A DNA stretch of 44,551 nucleotides. It comes from Pseudomonadota bacterium. GTDB taxonomy: Bacteria > Myxococcota_A > UBA9160 > JADFDR01. The position numbers were made by a program, and so were the translations under genes. A model generated the notes under the pieces. That model had not been told where the DNA came from. It made no database searches and worked only from the letters and a program-made list of their open reading frames with translations. Location: NCBI GenBank assembly GCA_003353845.1, contig PIVT01000028.1:1-44551 (forward strand). Reading direction: 5' to 3'. Each line of letters begins with the position of its first letter. Positions within the stretch are counted from its first letter, which is position 1. Of this stretch, positions 9,024 through 18,205 are shown one piece after another.

Positions 9024-11111
9024 CTACTCCGCAAAAACAGGGCTCGACCAGGCAGCTCCACCATCTTCCTGCACGACGCGCAAATAGAGATACTCGCCCG
9101 GTTGCATGCGCGGGATTTCAACCTTGCCCACCAGGGATTGGCGCCCTTCCCCCTCGATCTTCCCGACGACAGCCCCCGCGCGCACTAGTTCAATGGATTT
9201 CACGGGGCCGGTGCCCACCACGTCGTAAATCAATGCCTGCGGGCCCGTCTGAATCAGGTCCGCTGACAACACGCCACCCATGAACACGTCATCAATTTGC
9301 ATGCGCAACCAAATCCGCGGGCCGTTGGTCGCGTAGGTCGCACGCTTGCGCAGCGCTGAAAGTACCGCCGGTCGCGTGAGCGCATCACAAAAGATGGCCG
9401 CCAAGCCTCCGGTATTATCGGGGGCCGCGATATGTGTCAGACCGGGATGACCGTCGTGACTGTCTCCGCTGCCGATAAAGCCCAGGCGATAGCCATGATC
9501 AAGCACATCGCGCACAAAGTTGCCTGGAAGGGGGTTGTAAATGCGGTCCGGCGAATCCATGGCCTCGCTGCTGCCGTGAACCGACACGATCTCCGTCACG
9601 GGTTCCAATATAGGATCCGGGGCGAAAGACCAATCGGTCGAAACCGGTCCGCCGGCCGAATGATGGGCGAAGGTTAACGCCGGCTTGCCCTGCAAAGCGC
9701 CCCACAGTAAATCGGGCGATTCAAAATCGGGTTCCACCGAACTCAACACCTCACCCTCGTCGGAAAAATAAAGGATGTGGCGATGTCCATACAACCAGCT
9801 CGTCCATTCGTAGGCAAGCAAGGTCACAAAGCGATCCGGCTCGTGAAAACTGCGGTTGGCTTTTTCAATACGCGCCCAGAGGTCCGGGGAGCTGTCCAGA
9901 AAACGCATGCCCCAGTGATCGTGATCCGTCAACGCGCTGACATCCAAGGCCGACACATCGCGGGCGTAGCGGTAATAGTCCTCTGGCGTGCCTGTGCCAT
10001 CGGAAAGACCCGAGTGTCCATGTAAATCAGCCCAACACAGGCGAGGCAGACTCTCGCCCACCAGCAAGGGATTGCTCTCGCCCGCGACATGCTGGAAATC
10101 ACCCTGTCCGCGCAAGCGAAGTTGGTAGGTCCCCTCCTGCGTGACTTTGACATTCAAGGAGAGGATTCCATTGTCACCCTCTTCGAGCTGCACGGCGGCG
10201 GGTAACTCCAAGCCCGCCGGAGGCCCCTCGAACTGAAGATCCATCTTCACATCCACACCGGCGTTACCCAGAACATCCAAGACGGCGATGGACAGGCGCA
10301 CGACATCGCCGGGGGCGGCGGTGGAAGGCCAGGTCACCTGCAAACGACTTGGCGTCTGGGCTCGAATATCGACAGACGGCGAGTCTTTGAGGATTTTCCG
10401 CGTGCCATCGCCGTCGCCATCCACCGCGATCCACAAGCGCGCCTCGCCACCCGCATACTCATCGACGCGCGCACCCAAGGCACCCGCGCCATATTCGATA
10501 CGCAGCTGCTCTCCGGGCAGCAAGCCGCGCCCTTCCATGGGGATGGCCAATAGCAGAGAATCAGCCAGATAGGGACCGAGTTCCAAGCCCTCCACCTCGC
10601 TACTCACAACGGTGTATCCTGGCATGGACGCGTCCACGGCCTGTGGCATATCCCAACCCCAAAACGGAGAAATCTGCAAAAAGACAGCACCCCCTTGGGC
10701 GATGCCCAAGGGGCCAGCCTCAAACCCGATGACAAAACGCGCCGAGCTCCCGGCAAAGAGCACAGGCCGTGTACCGTCCTCTGCCTGCGGAACTTCCAAC
10801 CACGCGCGACCCGCACCATCGGCGGGGTGGCTTTCGCGCGCCATCTCCTCCTGCAACAGGGAATGGGTTTCAACCTTGGCATCCGACGAAAACGTGTCAT
10901 GGGGATCCTTCACGCTTCGCCAATCCGCGACCGGGCGGGAAGAATCGTCGCCCTTCAGAAGAGGATCACCCGGAAGAAGATCATCCTCGCGCGCACAACC
11001 ACTCGCCCCCATAAGCGATAGCATCAACACCAGTGCCAGCCAGTAACTTCGCTGGCACCAAGCACCAAAGCCCGCTTCCTCACGCTTCTTGGATGGATTC
11101 AAAAACATCAC
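9024..11111 (-). CDS. PHP-superfamily DUF3604-type lipoprotein
   Basis: Predicted exported lipoprotein of 695 residues. After a charged n-region, a hydrophobic stretch ends in a lipobox (GASGC, lipidated Cys 39). Residues about 60-350 form an uncharacterised beta-rich region. From about residue 355 a PHP-type metal-dependent phosphoesterase-like domain begins, with WADLHGHSGLSDGTG, then SALTDHDHWG, TLLAYEWTS, HRHILYF, LTFAHHSAGG and GSGDSHDGHPG, a run of His/Asp metal ligands. Many DUF3604 proteins are annotated only by domain; the substrate is unknown. It is divergent from the sulfatase-fold lipoprotein gene with an 84-bp intergenic region, which suggests shared envelope function (inference). 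Confidence 0.85.
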   Translation of the reverse strand: MMFLNPSKKREEAGFGAWCQRSYWLALVLMLSLMGASGCAREDDLLPGDPLLKGDDSSRPVADWRSVKDPHDTFSSDAKVETHSLLQEEMARESHPADGAGRAWLEVPQAEDGTRPVLFAGSSARFVIGFEAGPLGIAQGGAVFLQISPFWGWDMPQAVDASMPGYTVVSSEVEGLELGPYLADSLLLAIPMEGRGLLPGEQLRIEYGAGALGARVDEYAGGEARLWIAVDGDGDGTRKILKDSPSVDIRAQTPSRLQVTWPSTAAPGDVVRLSIAVLDVLGNAGVDVKMDLQFEGPPAGLELPAAVQLEEGDNGILSLNVKVTQEGTYQLRLRGQGDFQHVAGESNPLLVGESLPRLCWADLHGHSGLSDGTGTPEDYYRYARDVSALDVSALTDHDHWGMRFLDSSPDLWARIEKANRSFHEPDRFVTLLAYEWTSWLYGHRHILYFSDEGEVLSSVEPDFESPDLLWGALQGKPALTFAHHSAGGPVSTDWSFAPDPILEPVTEIVSVHGSSEAMDSPDRIYNPLPGNFVRDVLDHGYRLGFIGSGDSHDGHPGLTHIAAPDNTGGLAAIFCDALTRPAVLSALRKRATYATNGPRIWLRMQIDDVFMGGVLSADLIQTGPQALIYDVVGTGPVKSIELVRAGAVVGKIEGEGRQSLVGKVEIPRMQPGEYLYLRVVQEDGGAAWSSPVFAE

Positions 11112-11195
11112 GATAGTATGACTCAGGGAACGAGCGACTTCAGCAGATTCTCTATGCTAGCCTGACGTTAATTCGAGGAGGGGAAGACCGTCGCC

Positions 11196-12701
11196 ATGGG
11201 TCCCTTGAGCATCCAATCTGTCACAGCACAACCCAACCGAGGGCTCGGAGGGAATCCGGCGCTGCGTCCCAACTCATCGGCACTGTTTTTTACCGGTAGC
11301 GCGCTGGTCATCGGCGTACTGAGCGTGTTTTTCGCCGCTTGTGGCGGACCCGAAGAACAGCCCAAGAGTTCAGGCGAGCGCACCTCTTTCAGCGAAACCC
11401 GGCTGCCCAATATCCTCCTCATCACCTTGGACACGACACGCCAGGACCACTTGGGCCTGTACGGCTACCCCCTCCCCACGAGCCCCAACCTGGATCGACT
11501 GGCCCAAGATGCGCTGGTCTACACCCAGGCCTATTCCACATCGAGTTGGACCATGCCCGCCCATGCCTCTCTTTTCACGGGAAAGTTCCCCTCCAGTCAT
11601 GGCGCACAATACGACCCGAACGGCCCACTCGTCTTATCGGATGGCATCTCGGGACCCGAGAGTTGGGATGCGCTTCGCACGAGAGGAATCGCCGTCAACG
11701 AAATTACGCTCGCCATGCTGCTCCAAGAAAAGGGGTACGACACGGGGGCCATTGTGGCGGGCCCCTGGCTCAAGAGAATTTTCGGGTTGGATAAGGGCTT
11801 TGCCCACTTCGACGATAACGACATCGACACCGTCAACGGTCGCACGGCCGAAAGCGTTACTGAAGCCGCCGTGTCGTGGATCAACCAGTTTGTCAATCAA
11901 ACTGCCAATCAAGACAAGGAAACACCCTTTTTTCTATTCTTGAACTACTTCGATCCTCACGGGCCCTATGCACCACCACCTGAGTTCGTCCCTCTTTTTC
12001 TTTCCAAAGAGGATGTGAGCCAAGAAGCCGACCCCCGATCCAGCCATCAAATGGAAATCAATGCCTACTATGACGCTGAAATTCGTTACATGGATCATCA
12101 CCTGGGACAACTCTTCCGTTTTTTAGAAGAGGCTCACTTGTACCAGGACACTTGGATTATCATCACCGCCGATCACGGCGAGCTACTGGGCGAGCGTGGA
12201 CTCACGGGACATGGGGACTACCTCACCCAAGAAGAAATTCGGATTCCAATGATCGTGAAGTATCCAAAGGGCACGGGTGAAAAAGGAACAAGCCCGAAGA
12301 ACATTCAACTAACGGATGTCCTGCCCATGATTGCACACGCCCTCGACCTCCCTTTGCCCACTGAGATCCAAGGACAAGCGCCGTGGGAGCTCACCCATCC
12401 CATTGTGGCCGAAGTCTACCCCCTGCCCCACAACAGTGGAGGCGATTCCCAGGTTCTCATTGAAGGTCGCTATAAATTCGTTTGGAGCAGCAAACAAGAT
12501 CCTCAGCTTTACGACTTATCCGCGCAACAGCCAGAAGCCATAAACTTGATTGAGCAAGAAGGTTCCACCGCGCAGTCGTTGTGGGCCAAACTACGCGCCT
12601 ATCAAGACTCTTGGTCCAAACCCGGCCCGGCAGCAGAGGGCGGCACCATCGACGCCGAGACCCTCGAAGCGCTAAAGAATCTGGGTTATGTCGAGCAATA
12701 A
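11196..12701 (+). CDS. Alkaline-phosphatase/sulfatase-fold lipoprotein with Thr at the nucleophile position
   Basis: Predicted envelope hydrolase or transferase of 501 residues. A long n-region is followed by a membrane segment and a lipobox-like FFAAC (Cys 49). The sulfatase fold is clear: ILLITLDTTRQDHLGLYGY supplies the first metal-binding Asp, and a later ITADHGELLGERG with GHGDY supplies further metal ligands. Formylglycine sulfatases have CxPxR or SxPxR at the catalytic site. Here the aligned site reads T119-M-P-A-H (SWTMPAHASLFTG), so formylglycine formation is not expected. This pattern fits Thr-nucleophile phosphodiesterases or phosphotransferases better than arylsulfatases. A GGAGGGG box lies 12 nt before the ATG. 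Its last 14 bp overlap the next gene. Reaction and substrate unknown. Confidence 0.88.
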   Translation: MGPLSIQSVTAQPNRGLGGNPALRPNSSALFFTGSALVIGVLSVFFAACGGPEEQPKSSGERTSFSETRLPNILLITLDTTRQDHLGLYGYPLPTSPNLDRLAQDALVYTQAYSTSSWTMPAHASLFTGKFPSSHGAQYDPNGPLVLSDGISGPESWDALRTRGIAVNEITLAMLLQEKGYDTGAIVAGPWLKRIFGLDKGFAHFDDNDIDTVNGRTAESVTEAAVSWINQFVNQTANQDKETPFFLFLNYFDPHGPYAPPPEFVPLFLSKEDVSQEADPRSSHQMEINAYYDAEIRYMDHHLGQLFRFLEEAHLYQDTWIIITADHGELLGERGLTGHGDYLTQEEIRIPMIVKYPKGTGEKGTSPKNIQLTDVLPMIAHALDLPLPTEIQGQAPWELTHPIVAEVYPLPHNSGGDSQVLIEGRYKFVWSSKQDPQLYDLSAQQPEAINLIEQEGSTAQSLWAKLRAYQDSWSKPGPAAEGGTIDAETLEALKNLGYVEQ

Positions 12702-14766
12702 GACTTTCGTGACAAACTGGATCCACAATCGATCCCCGCGTTGGCTCGATCTGCTGGCCATTGTCCTGCTGTGTGCCTCCACTCTTTTCGTCTATTGGGA
12801 TATTCAAACTCATCCCTTTGTGCTGTACGACGATGGGCCTTACGTCTACGACAACCCCGTGGTGCGCCAGGGTCTCAGCTGGCAGGGGCTGCGCTGGGCC
12901 ATGACCGAAGGCGACATTGTCGGCAATTGGCATCCGGTCACCTGGTTGTCCCACATGCTGGACTGCGAACTCTTCGGCGTAAAAGATCCTGGGAGCCATC
13001 ATCGCACCAGCCTCTTCTTTCACCTCGTCAATTCCCTTCTCGTCTTTCTTTTATTTCGACGACTGACCTCGACACGCTGGCCCGCCTTTTGGGTTGCCGC
13101 TGTTTTTGCGGTCCACCCCCTTCACGTAGAATCCGTCGCCTGGGTGGCGGAACGCAAAGATGTCCTCAGTCAATTCTTTTGGCTACTCAGCATCGGCAGC
13201 TATGCGGGCTATGCCAATGCCGCGGCGGTCCGGCGCCCGAAAGTAGCCTGGTACCTCCTCACCTTTTTCCTGGTTGCACTGGGCTTGATGAGCAAGCCCA
13301 TGCTGGTCACAGCCCCCTTCCTCTTTCTCTTGCTCGACTATTGGCCGCTACGGCGAATTCCCGCGCCGACAGGCGAGGCCGGAAAAAAGGCGGATCGCTT
13401 CCGACTCCATCGAGATTTACTCATCGAAAAGATCCCACTCTTTCTACTGGTCGCTGCGTCTTCTATCGCCACGATTTTCGCGCAACAAGCCGGCAGCGCG
13501 GTCAGCGCTTATCCCTTGGGTCATCGACTGGCCACAGTCGTCACCGCCTATGTTCGCTATCTCGGAAACTTCCTTTGGCCAGTCGATCTCGCTGTGCTGT
13601 ACCCGAACCTGGTCGGCATGTGGAGCGCCACTCAAATCATCGGGGCGACCCTATTACTCGCTTTTCTCACAACCCTGGTCCTCCGCAACCAACAGCAACG
13701 AGCCTTGTTCGTCGGTTGGTTTTGGTTCCTGGGTACCTTGGTTCCCGTCATCGGATTTTTTCCCGTAGGGCTCCAGTCCATGGCCGACCGCTACATGTAC
13801 ATGCCCATGCTCGGCCTGCTGGTTGTCTTGGTTTGGGGTGCGGAGGCCTTGTGTCGAAAAACCGGTCGAAGCCCTGTGGGCATTTCACTGGCGGCGGGCC
13901 TGGCTTGCATTGCGCTGGGCGGCATGTCCTCAAAGCAGGTGAACCATTGGGGCAGCAGCCTCACACTTTTCCAGCACGCCATCGATGTCACTGAAAATAA
14001 TTACGTCATGCACAACAACCTGGGGAATGCCCTGGCCGAAGAAGATGTGGTCACAGCAGCCTATCACTTTCGCGAGGCGCTGCGCATCAACCCATCAGAC
14101 CATCGCGCTCACAATAATTTAGGCATCACCCATAAGAATCAGGGGCACCTGGCAGAGGCCATGGCCAGTTATCGACAATCGCTCCACTACTCTCCGGGAT
14201 ACGCGCCGGCCCACAATAACTTGGGGAACGCCTATTTCATTCAAGAGAATTATCCAAAGGCGATTGAGAGCTACCGGGCGGGAATCAAGAACGATCCTGA
14301 GGATCCGGAGCTTCACTACAACCTGGGCGTTGCCCTGGCAAGGGAAGGTGCCTTCACAGAGGCCGCGCAAAATTTTCGTGGCGCCATCGAGCTTCGCGCC
14401 GACCACGCCAGAACTTATTATCAATTAGGACTCGCCCTGACCGCCCTGAACCGCTTGCCCGAGGCACTCGAAGCCTTCCAGGAAGGATTGAAATACGACT
14501 CGCGCTCTCCACGGTTGCTCAACCATTGCGGCGACACACTGCTCGCCCTCGGGCAACCTGGCGAAGCCATCCCCTACCAGCGGCTGGCCGTGAGCATTGA
14601 GCCCGACAACGCCGAGGCCCAAAATGCCCTGGGCATTTCACTTGCGATGACGGGGAAACTAGAAGAGGCGATTCCCTACTTTCGAGAAGCCGTGCGCTTG
14701 GACCCGAGCTTCAAGAGCGCGCGAGAGAATCTCTCGCGCGCTCTAACAACTCAGCCAGCTGAATAG
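12688..14766 (+). CDS. TMTC-like polytopic membrane protein with C-terminal TPR repeats
   Basis: Protein of 692 residues whose first 430 or so hold many hydrophobic helices and whose remainder is a run of TPRs (about seven or eight 34-residue units, e.g. HNNLGNALAEEDVVTAAYHF and HYNLGVALAREGAFTEAAQNF). The N-terminal part has the motifs of the TMTC/GT-C-like family: LYDDGPYVYDNPVV in the first extramembrane loop, NWHPVTWLSHMLDC, HLVNSLLVFLLFRRLT and HPLHVESVAWVAERKDVLS. Eukaryotic TMTCs are protein O-mannosyltransferases; bacterial relatives are largely uncharacterised, so glycosyl transfer is an inference. The ATG lies inside the sulfatase-fold gene (14-bp overlap), so the two are probably made together. 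Confidence 0.85.
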   Translation: MSSNKTFVTNWIHNRSPRWLDLLAIVLLCASTLFVYWDIQTHPFVLYDDGPYVYDNPVVRQGLSWQGLRWAMTEGDIVGNWHPVTWLSHMLDCELFGVKDPGSHHRTSLFFHLVNSLLVFLLFRRLTSTRWPAFWVAAVFAVHPLHVESVAWVAERKDVLSQFFWLLSIGSYAGYANAAAVRRPKVAWYLLTFFLVALGLMSKPMLVTAPFLFLLLDYWPLRRIPAPTGEAGKKADRFRLHRDLLIEKIPLFLLVAASSIATIFAQQAGSAVSAYPLGHRLATVVTAYVRYLGNFLWPVDLAVLYPNLVGMWSATQIIGATLLLAFLTTLVLRNQQQRALFVGWFWFLGTLVPVIGFFPVGLQSMADRYMYMPMLGLLVVLVWGAEALCRKTGRSPVGISLAAGLACIALGGMSSKQVNHWGSSLTLFQHAIDVTENNYVMHNNLGNALAEEDVVTAAYHFREALRINPSDHRAHNNLGITHKNQGHLAEAMASYRQSLHYSPGYAPAHNNLGNAYFIQENYPKAIESYRAGIKNDPEDPELHYNLGVALAREGAFTEAAQNFRGAIELRADHARTYYQLGLALTALNRLPEALEAFQEGLKYDSRSPRLLNHCGDTLLALGQPGEAIPYQRLAVSIEPDNAEAQNALGISLAMTGKLEEAIPYFREAVRLDPSFKSARENLSRALTTQPAE

Positions 14767-14776
14767 CCCAGGCCGA

Positions 14777-14804
14777 AAAGCCTTCGAAATCAAGAGAAGG
14801 CTTT
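14777..14804. terminator. Candidate hairpin terminator between convergent genes
   Basis: A 9-bp perfect stem (AAAGCCTTC / GAAGGCTTT, 10-nt loop) covers the end of htpG and the gap after the TPR gene. On the minus strand the stem ends in GGCTTTTC, a short T-run, so it could terminate htpG. On the plus strand there is no T-run after the stem. Confidence 0.4.
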
Positions 14805-16736
14805 CACCATCAAGTCTGCTACCGACTTGCTGAAGGCCGCCGGATCCGCCAAATCCCCACCAGCGGCGAGCACGGCCTGTCCGTAAATCAGCTGTGCTCC
14901 CTGTGAGAGACGTTCGTCCTCTTTGTTCTCTTGGAAGATTTCTTGCAATTTGACCAACACGGGATGTTCGGCATTCACTTCCATGGTCGATTTTGATTTA
15001 GGCACTTCCTGCCCCGCCTGACGCATGGCAGCCGCCAATTGGGGAGGAACATCGCCGTGAGAACTCACCAGGCAAGCCGGGGAGTCGGTGAGGCGAGTAG
15101 AGAGCTTCACCTCTTTGACATCCTCCTCCAAGTGAGATTGCAGGCAGCCCAGCAGATCCTTGAAACCTTTTTCTTGCTCGACGCGCTTGGCTTCCTCTGC
15201 TTCTCGTTCCGCCTCGGTTCCGATTTCCAGGTTTTCGCCAATAACAGACTCGAACTTCTTGCCCTTGAATGTCGGGCGCACGCGTTCAACCCACACCTCA
15301 TCCACACGGTCCGTCAGGTAAATCACCTCGATGCCTTTTTGCTTGAAGATCTCAAGGTGAGGAGACCCGGCGGCCGCTTCGCGACTGGAAGCTGTGATGT
15401 AATAAATCGTGTCCTGCTCCTCGTCCATTCGCTCGACCACGTCCTGCAGGGTCGACAGGCTCCCCTCGGAACTTGTGGACTCGCATAAGAGCAAGTCGAG
15501 GATGCGTTCGTGCTTCTCGCTGGGGTCCAGGAAACCTTCCTTGAGCACGGCACCGAATTCATTCCAGAACTCAAGGTACTTCTCCTGATCCTGGTTCTGC
15601 AGGATCTTCAAGTTGTCCAGCACCTTCTTGACGATGAACTTGCGGATGGCCTTCACCTGGCGGTCCTGCTGCAGCATCTCTCGCGAAACATTGAGCGAAA
15701 GGTCTTCGGCATCGACAACACCACTCACGAAACGCAGGTAATCGGGAATGAGATCCTTGCAATCGTCCATGATAAACACGCGTCGCACGTACAAGTGAAT
15801 CCCACGCTTGGCTTCGCGGAAGTGAAGATCAAAGGGTGCCTTGGCGGGCAAGTAGAGCAAGACACTGGCTTCGAAGGTTCCTTCCAGCTTCGTCACAATG
15901 CGCGAGAATGGATCCGACCAATCGTGTGAGATGTGCTTGTAAAACTCTTTGTACTCTTCTTCATCGACTTCCGATTCGGGTCGCGCCCAAATGGCTTTCA
16001 TGGAATTGAGTGTCTCAACTTCCGTCGTCGTGACGGGGTCAGCACCCTCAATCGGCTTGCCCTCTTCGTCCAAGGCCGGCTGAGTGCGCTCGACCTCCAT
16101 TCGAATGGGGTAGGTCACGAAGTCCGAGTACTTCTTGATAATGCTGCGCTGGGTCCACTCTTGCAGGTAATCGGAGAGGCCATCTTCTTCATCCGCCTCT
16201 TTCAAATGCAAGGTGATGGAGGTGCCGCAGGTGTCGCGCTCGGCCGACTCAATGCTGTAGGTGCCCGCACCCTCGGAGATCCAACGCGTGGCGTGCTCTT
16301 CCCCCGCCTTGCGCGTCAGCAGCTCGACGCGGTCGGATACCATGAAGCTGGCGTAGAAACCCACACCAAACTGACCGATCAATTCCATGGAGGCCTCGGC
16401 ATCCTTGGCCTCTTTCAGCTTTGAAGCGAATTCCTTGGTCCCCGAGCGCGCGATGGTGCCGATATTTTCCACCACTTCGGCGTGGGTCATTCCGATCCCA
16501 TTATCGCGCACGGTCAAGGTGCGTTTTTCAGGATCGCTCTCGACGAAAATGACGGACTCGCCTTCGGGAAGAAGCGTGCTGTCGGTCAAGGCCTCGAAGT
16601 GGATCTTGTCCAAGGCGTCCGAAGCGTTGGAAATCAACTCACGCAGGAAGACATCTTTGTTGGTGTAAAGGGAGTGGATCATCAAATCGAGGAGCTGTTT
16701 CACCTCGGTTTGGAATTCATGAGTTTCAGCGGTCAT
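14790..16736 (-). CDS. htpG: Chaperone HtpG (bacterial Hsp90)
   Basis: ATP-dependent dimeric cytosolic chaperone. The N-terminal GHKL ATPase domain shows NASDALDKI, DNGIGMTHAEV and GQFGVGFYASFMVSDRV. The middle domain carries the WxR-type ATP/client region (LYVRRVFIMDDC, SLNVSREMLQQ). The C-terminal dimerisation region follows. At about 648 residues it is slightly longer than the E. coli protein (624). Two starts are possible; I prefer ATG at 16736 (MTAETHEFQTEV), which places AAGGG about 9 nt upstream and matches the usual N terminus. The upstream ATG at 16742 would add two residues. No clear heat-shock promoter or CIRCE element is visible upstream. Confidence 0.97.
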   Translation of the reverse strand: MTAETHEFQTEVKQLLDLMIHSLYTNKDVFLRELISNASDALDKIHFEALTDSTLLPEGESVIFVESDPEKRTLTVRDNGIGMTHAEVVENIGTIARSGTKEFASKLKEAKDAEASMELIGQFGVGFYASFMVSDRVELLTRKAGEEHATRWISEGAGTYSIESAERDTCGTSITLHLKEADEEDGLSDYLQEWTQRSIIKKYSDFVTYPIRMEVERTQPALDEEGKPIEGADPVTTTEVETLNSMKAIWARPESEVDEEEYKEFYKHISHDWSDPFSRIVTKLEGTFEASVLLYLPAKAPFDLHFREAKRGIHLYVRRVFIMDDCKDLIPDYLRFVSGVVDAEDLSLNVSREMLQQDRQVKAIRKFIVKKVLDNLKILQNQDQEKYLEFWNEFGAVLKEGFLDPSEKHERILDLLLCESTSSEGSLSTLQDVVERMDEEQDTIYYITASSREAAAGSPHLEIFKQKGIEVIYLTDRVDEVWVERVRPTFKGKKFESVIGENLEIGTEAEREAEEAKRVEQEKGFKDLLGCLQSHLEEDVKEVKLSTRLTDSPACLVSSHGDVPPQLAAAMRQAGQEVPKSKSTMEVNAEHPVLVKLQEIFQENKEDERLSQGAQLIYGQAVLAAGGDLADPAAFSKSVADLMVKAFS

Positions 16737-16889
16737 ATTCATTGGCCCTTAATTGCATGGTTACAGGTATCAGAAAGCGGCACGAGGGCGAGCGTGGGCA
16801 CCAACGAGGCTTTGTCGAGTCCCCACTCCAATAATTTTTCGATTTCCAGCCGGATTCCACAAATTCTCGATCCGTCCTGGAGGTCAGAT

Positions 16890-17129
16890 TCACTGGATTT
16901 TGGAGTGTGAGCCGTCGCAAAAAGGCGCTTTTCCAGTTTGTTTGCAGCCACACCAGGCCACTTTTCGAGCCTCGGTCACGTTCTCGATGATCGGAGCAAA
17001 CCCGGTTCCCTTATGGGAACCATCGCAGTAGGGTTGCTTCGCACTTAATCCGCAGGAGCACCACGCGTACTTTCCGGGCTCCACCTCCATGACAAATGGA
17101 CTTTTTTGGGCGATTTTCGGGTTGGACAT
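16890..17129 (-). CDS. CDGSH iron-sulfur domain protein (two motifs)
   Basis: Small protein of 79 residues with two complete CDGSH (mitoNEET-type) motifs: CSCGLSAKQPYCDGSH and CGCKQTGKAPFCDGSH. Each should bind a [2Fe-2S] cluster with three Cys and one His. Tandem-CDGSH proteins lacking a membrane anchor are a known bacterial class; proposed roles are electron transfer or cluster handling, not shown here. A longer start at 17171 is possible, but ATG at 17129 (MSNPKIAQ) has a strong GAGGAG box 6 nt upstream and is chosen. It is divergent from map and lies 153 bp upstream of htpG on the same strand. Confidence 0.93.
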   Translation of the reverse strand: MSNPKIAQKSPFVMEVEPGKYAWCSCGLSAKQPYCDGSHKGTGFAPIIENVTEARKVAWCGCKQTGKAPFCDGSHSKIQ

Positions 17130-17252
17130 GTCCTGCTCCTCAAAGGGTCTAGGTGAAGTTGAACAGGGCACGGTAGCGAAACCAAGTCGATCAGGCCCGG
17201 GTCACCAGACATATAAGTCCATGATATAGCTAGTGAAATAGGTAAGGACCCC

Positions 17253-18086
17253 GTGATTCGAGTCAAGCGAAAGAGCAAGCGCCAGAGCAAACGCATCCCT
17301 CGCAACTTCTCCATGCTCGGAGAAGACGAGCTGCCCCAAATGCGCGCCGCGGGCCAATTGGCCGCCTCCTTGCTTGATATGGTGGGACCGCGCATCCAGC
17401 CGGGCGTCACCACCGATGACATCGACAACTGGGTGCAGGAGATGACTGATGATCTGGGGGCCATTAGCGCCCCCTTCGGTTACCACGGTTTCCCGGCCCA
17501 TTGTTGTACTTCGGTCAATGACGTGGTCTGCCACGGTATTCCCGACCCCAAACGGGTGCTCAAGGACGGTGACATCATCAATGTGGATGTAACGCCGATT
17601 CTAGATGGCTACTACGGGGATTGTTCCAGGACCTTCCTGGTAGGAGAGCCGACGGAACTTGCGCAAAAACTCGTCGAAACCACCTATGAATCCATGTGGC
17701 GTGGCATCGCTGCGGTCAAACCCAATGGGTACGTCGGCGACATCGGGCACGCGATTCAACAATTTGCCGAATCCAAGGGTTATTCTGTGGTCCGCCAGTT
17801 CACCGGGCATGGAATCGCCACCGACTTCCATACAGAACCTCAAATTCTGCACTACGGGGAGCCCGGAAAAGGCGATATGCTTCCCATTGGCACCAGCTTC
17901 ACCATTGAGCCCATGATCAACTTGGGCGATTGGCGCTGCCAGGTTTTGGACGACGATTGGACTGCCGTCACCGTGGATGGAAAGCTATCTGCACAATTCG
18001 AGCACACCATGGTCGTCACAGCGACAGGTGTCGAAATTTTCACGTTGGGTGCGCAGGAGAAGAACCCTCTGCTTAAAAACGTGTAA
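17253..18086 (+). CDS. map: Type I methionine aminopeptidase
   Basis: Cytosolic dinuclear-metal peptidase that removes the initiator Met from nascent proteins. The 277-residue chain has a basic N-terminal extension of about 20 residues and then the pita-bread fold. Metal ligands are D112 (INVDVT), D123 (GDCSRTF), H186 (TGHGIA), E219 (FTIEPM) and E250 (QFEHTM). The substrate-pocket segment CCTSVNDVVCHGIPD is normal for type I. The start is GTG at 17253 with GGTAAGGA close upstream. It lies 119 bp before the protease gene on the same strand, with only a weak 5-bp hairpin between, so co-transcription is possible. Confidence 0.96.
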   Translation: MIRVKRKSKRQSKRIPRNFSMLGEDELPQMRAAGQLAASLLDMVGPRIQPGVTTDDIDNWVQEMTDDLGAISAPFGYHGFPAHCCTSVNDVVCHGIPDPKRVLKDGDIINVDVTPILDGYYGDCSRTFLVGEPTELAQKLVETTYESMWRGIAAVKPNGYVGDIGHAIQQFAESKGYSVVRQFTGHGIATDFHTEPQILHYGEPGKGDMLPIGTSFTIEPMINLGDWRCQVLDDDWTAVTVDGKLSAQFEHTMVVTATGVEIFTLGAQEKNPLLKNV

Positions 18087-18205
18087 AGCCTTGAGAATGA
18101 AGGCGATTTATATAAACATGCCACTAACATCCCTTGAGTCGGCGATCCATGGGGCCGAAACAACAAACTTAGAGAACAACCCTCTAGATCAGCGAGGAGC
18201 ATCAC

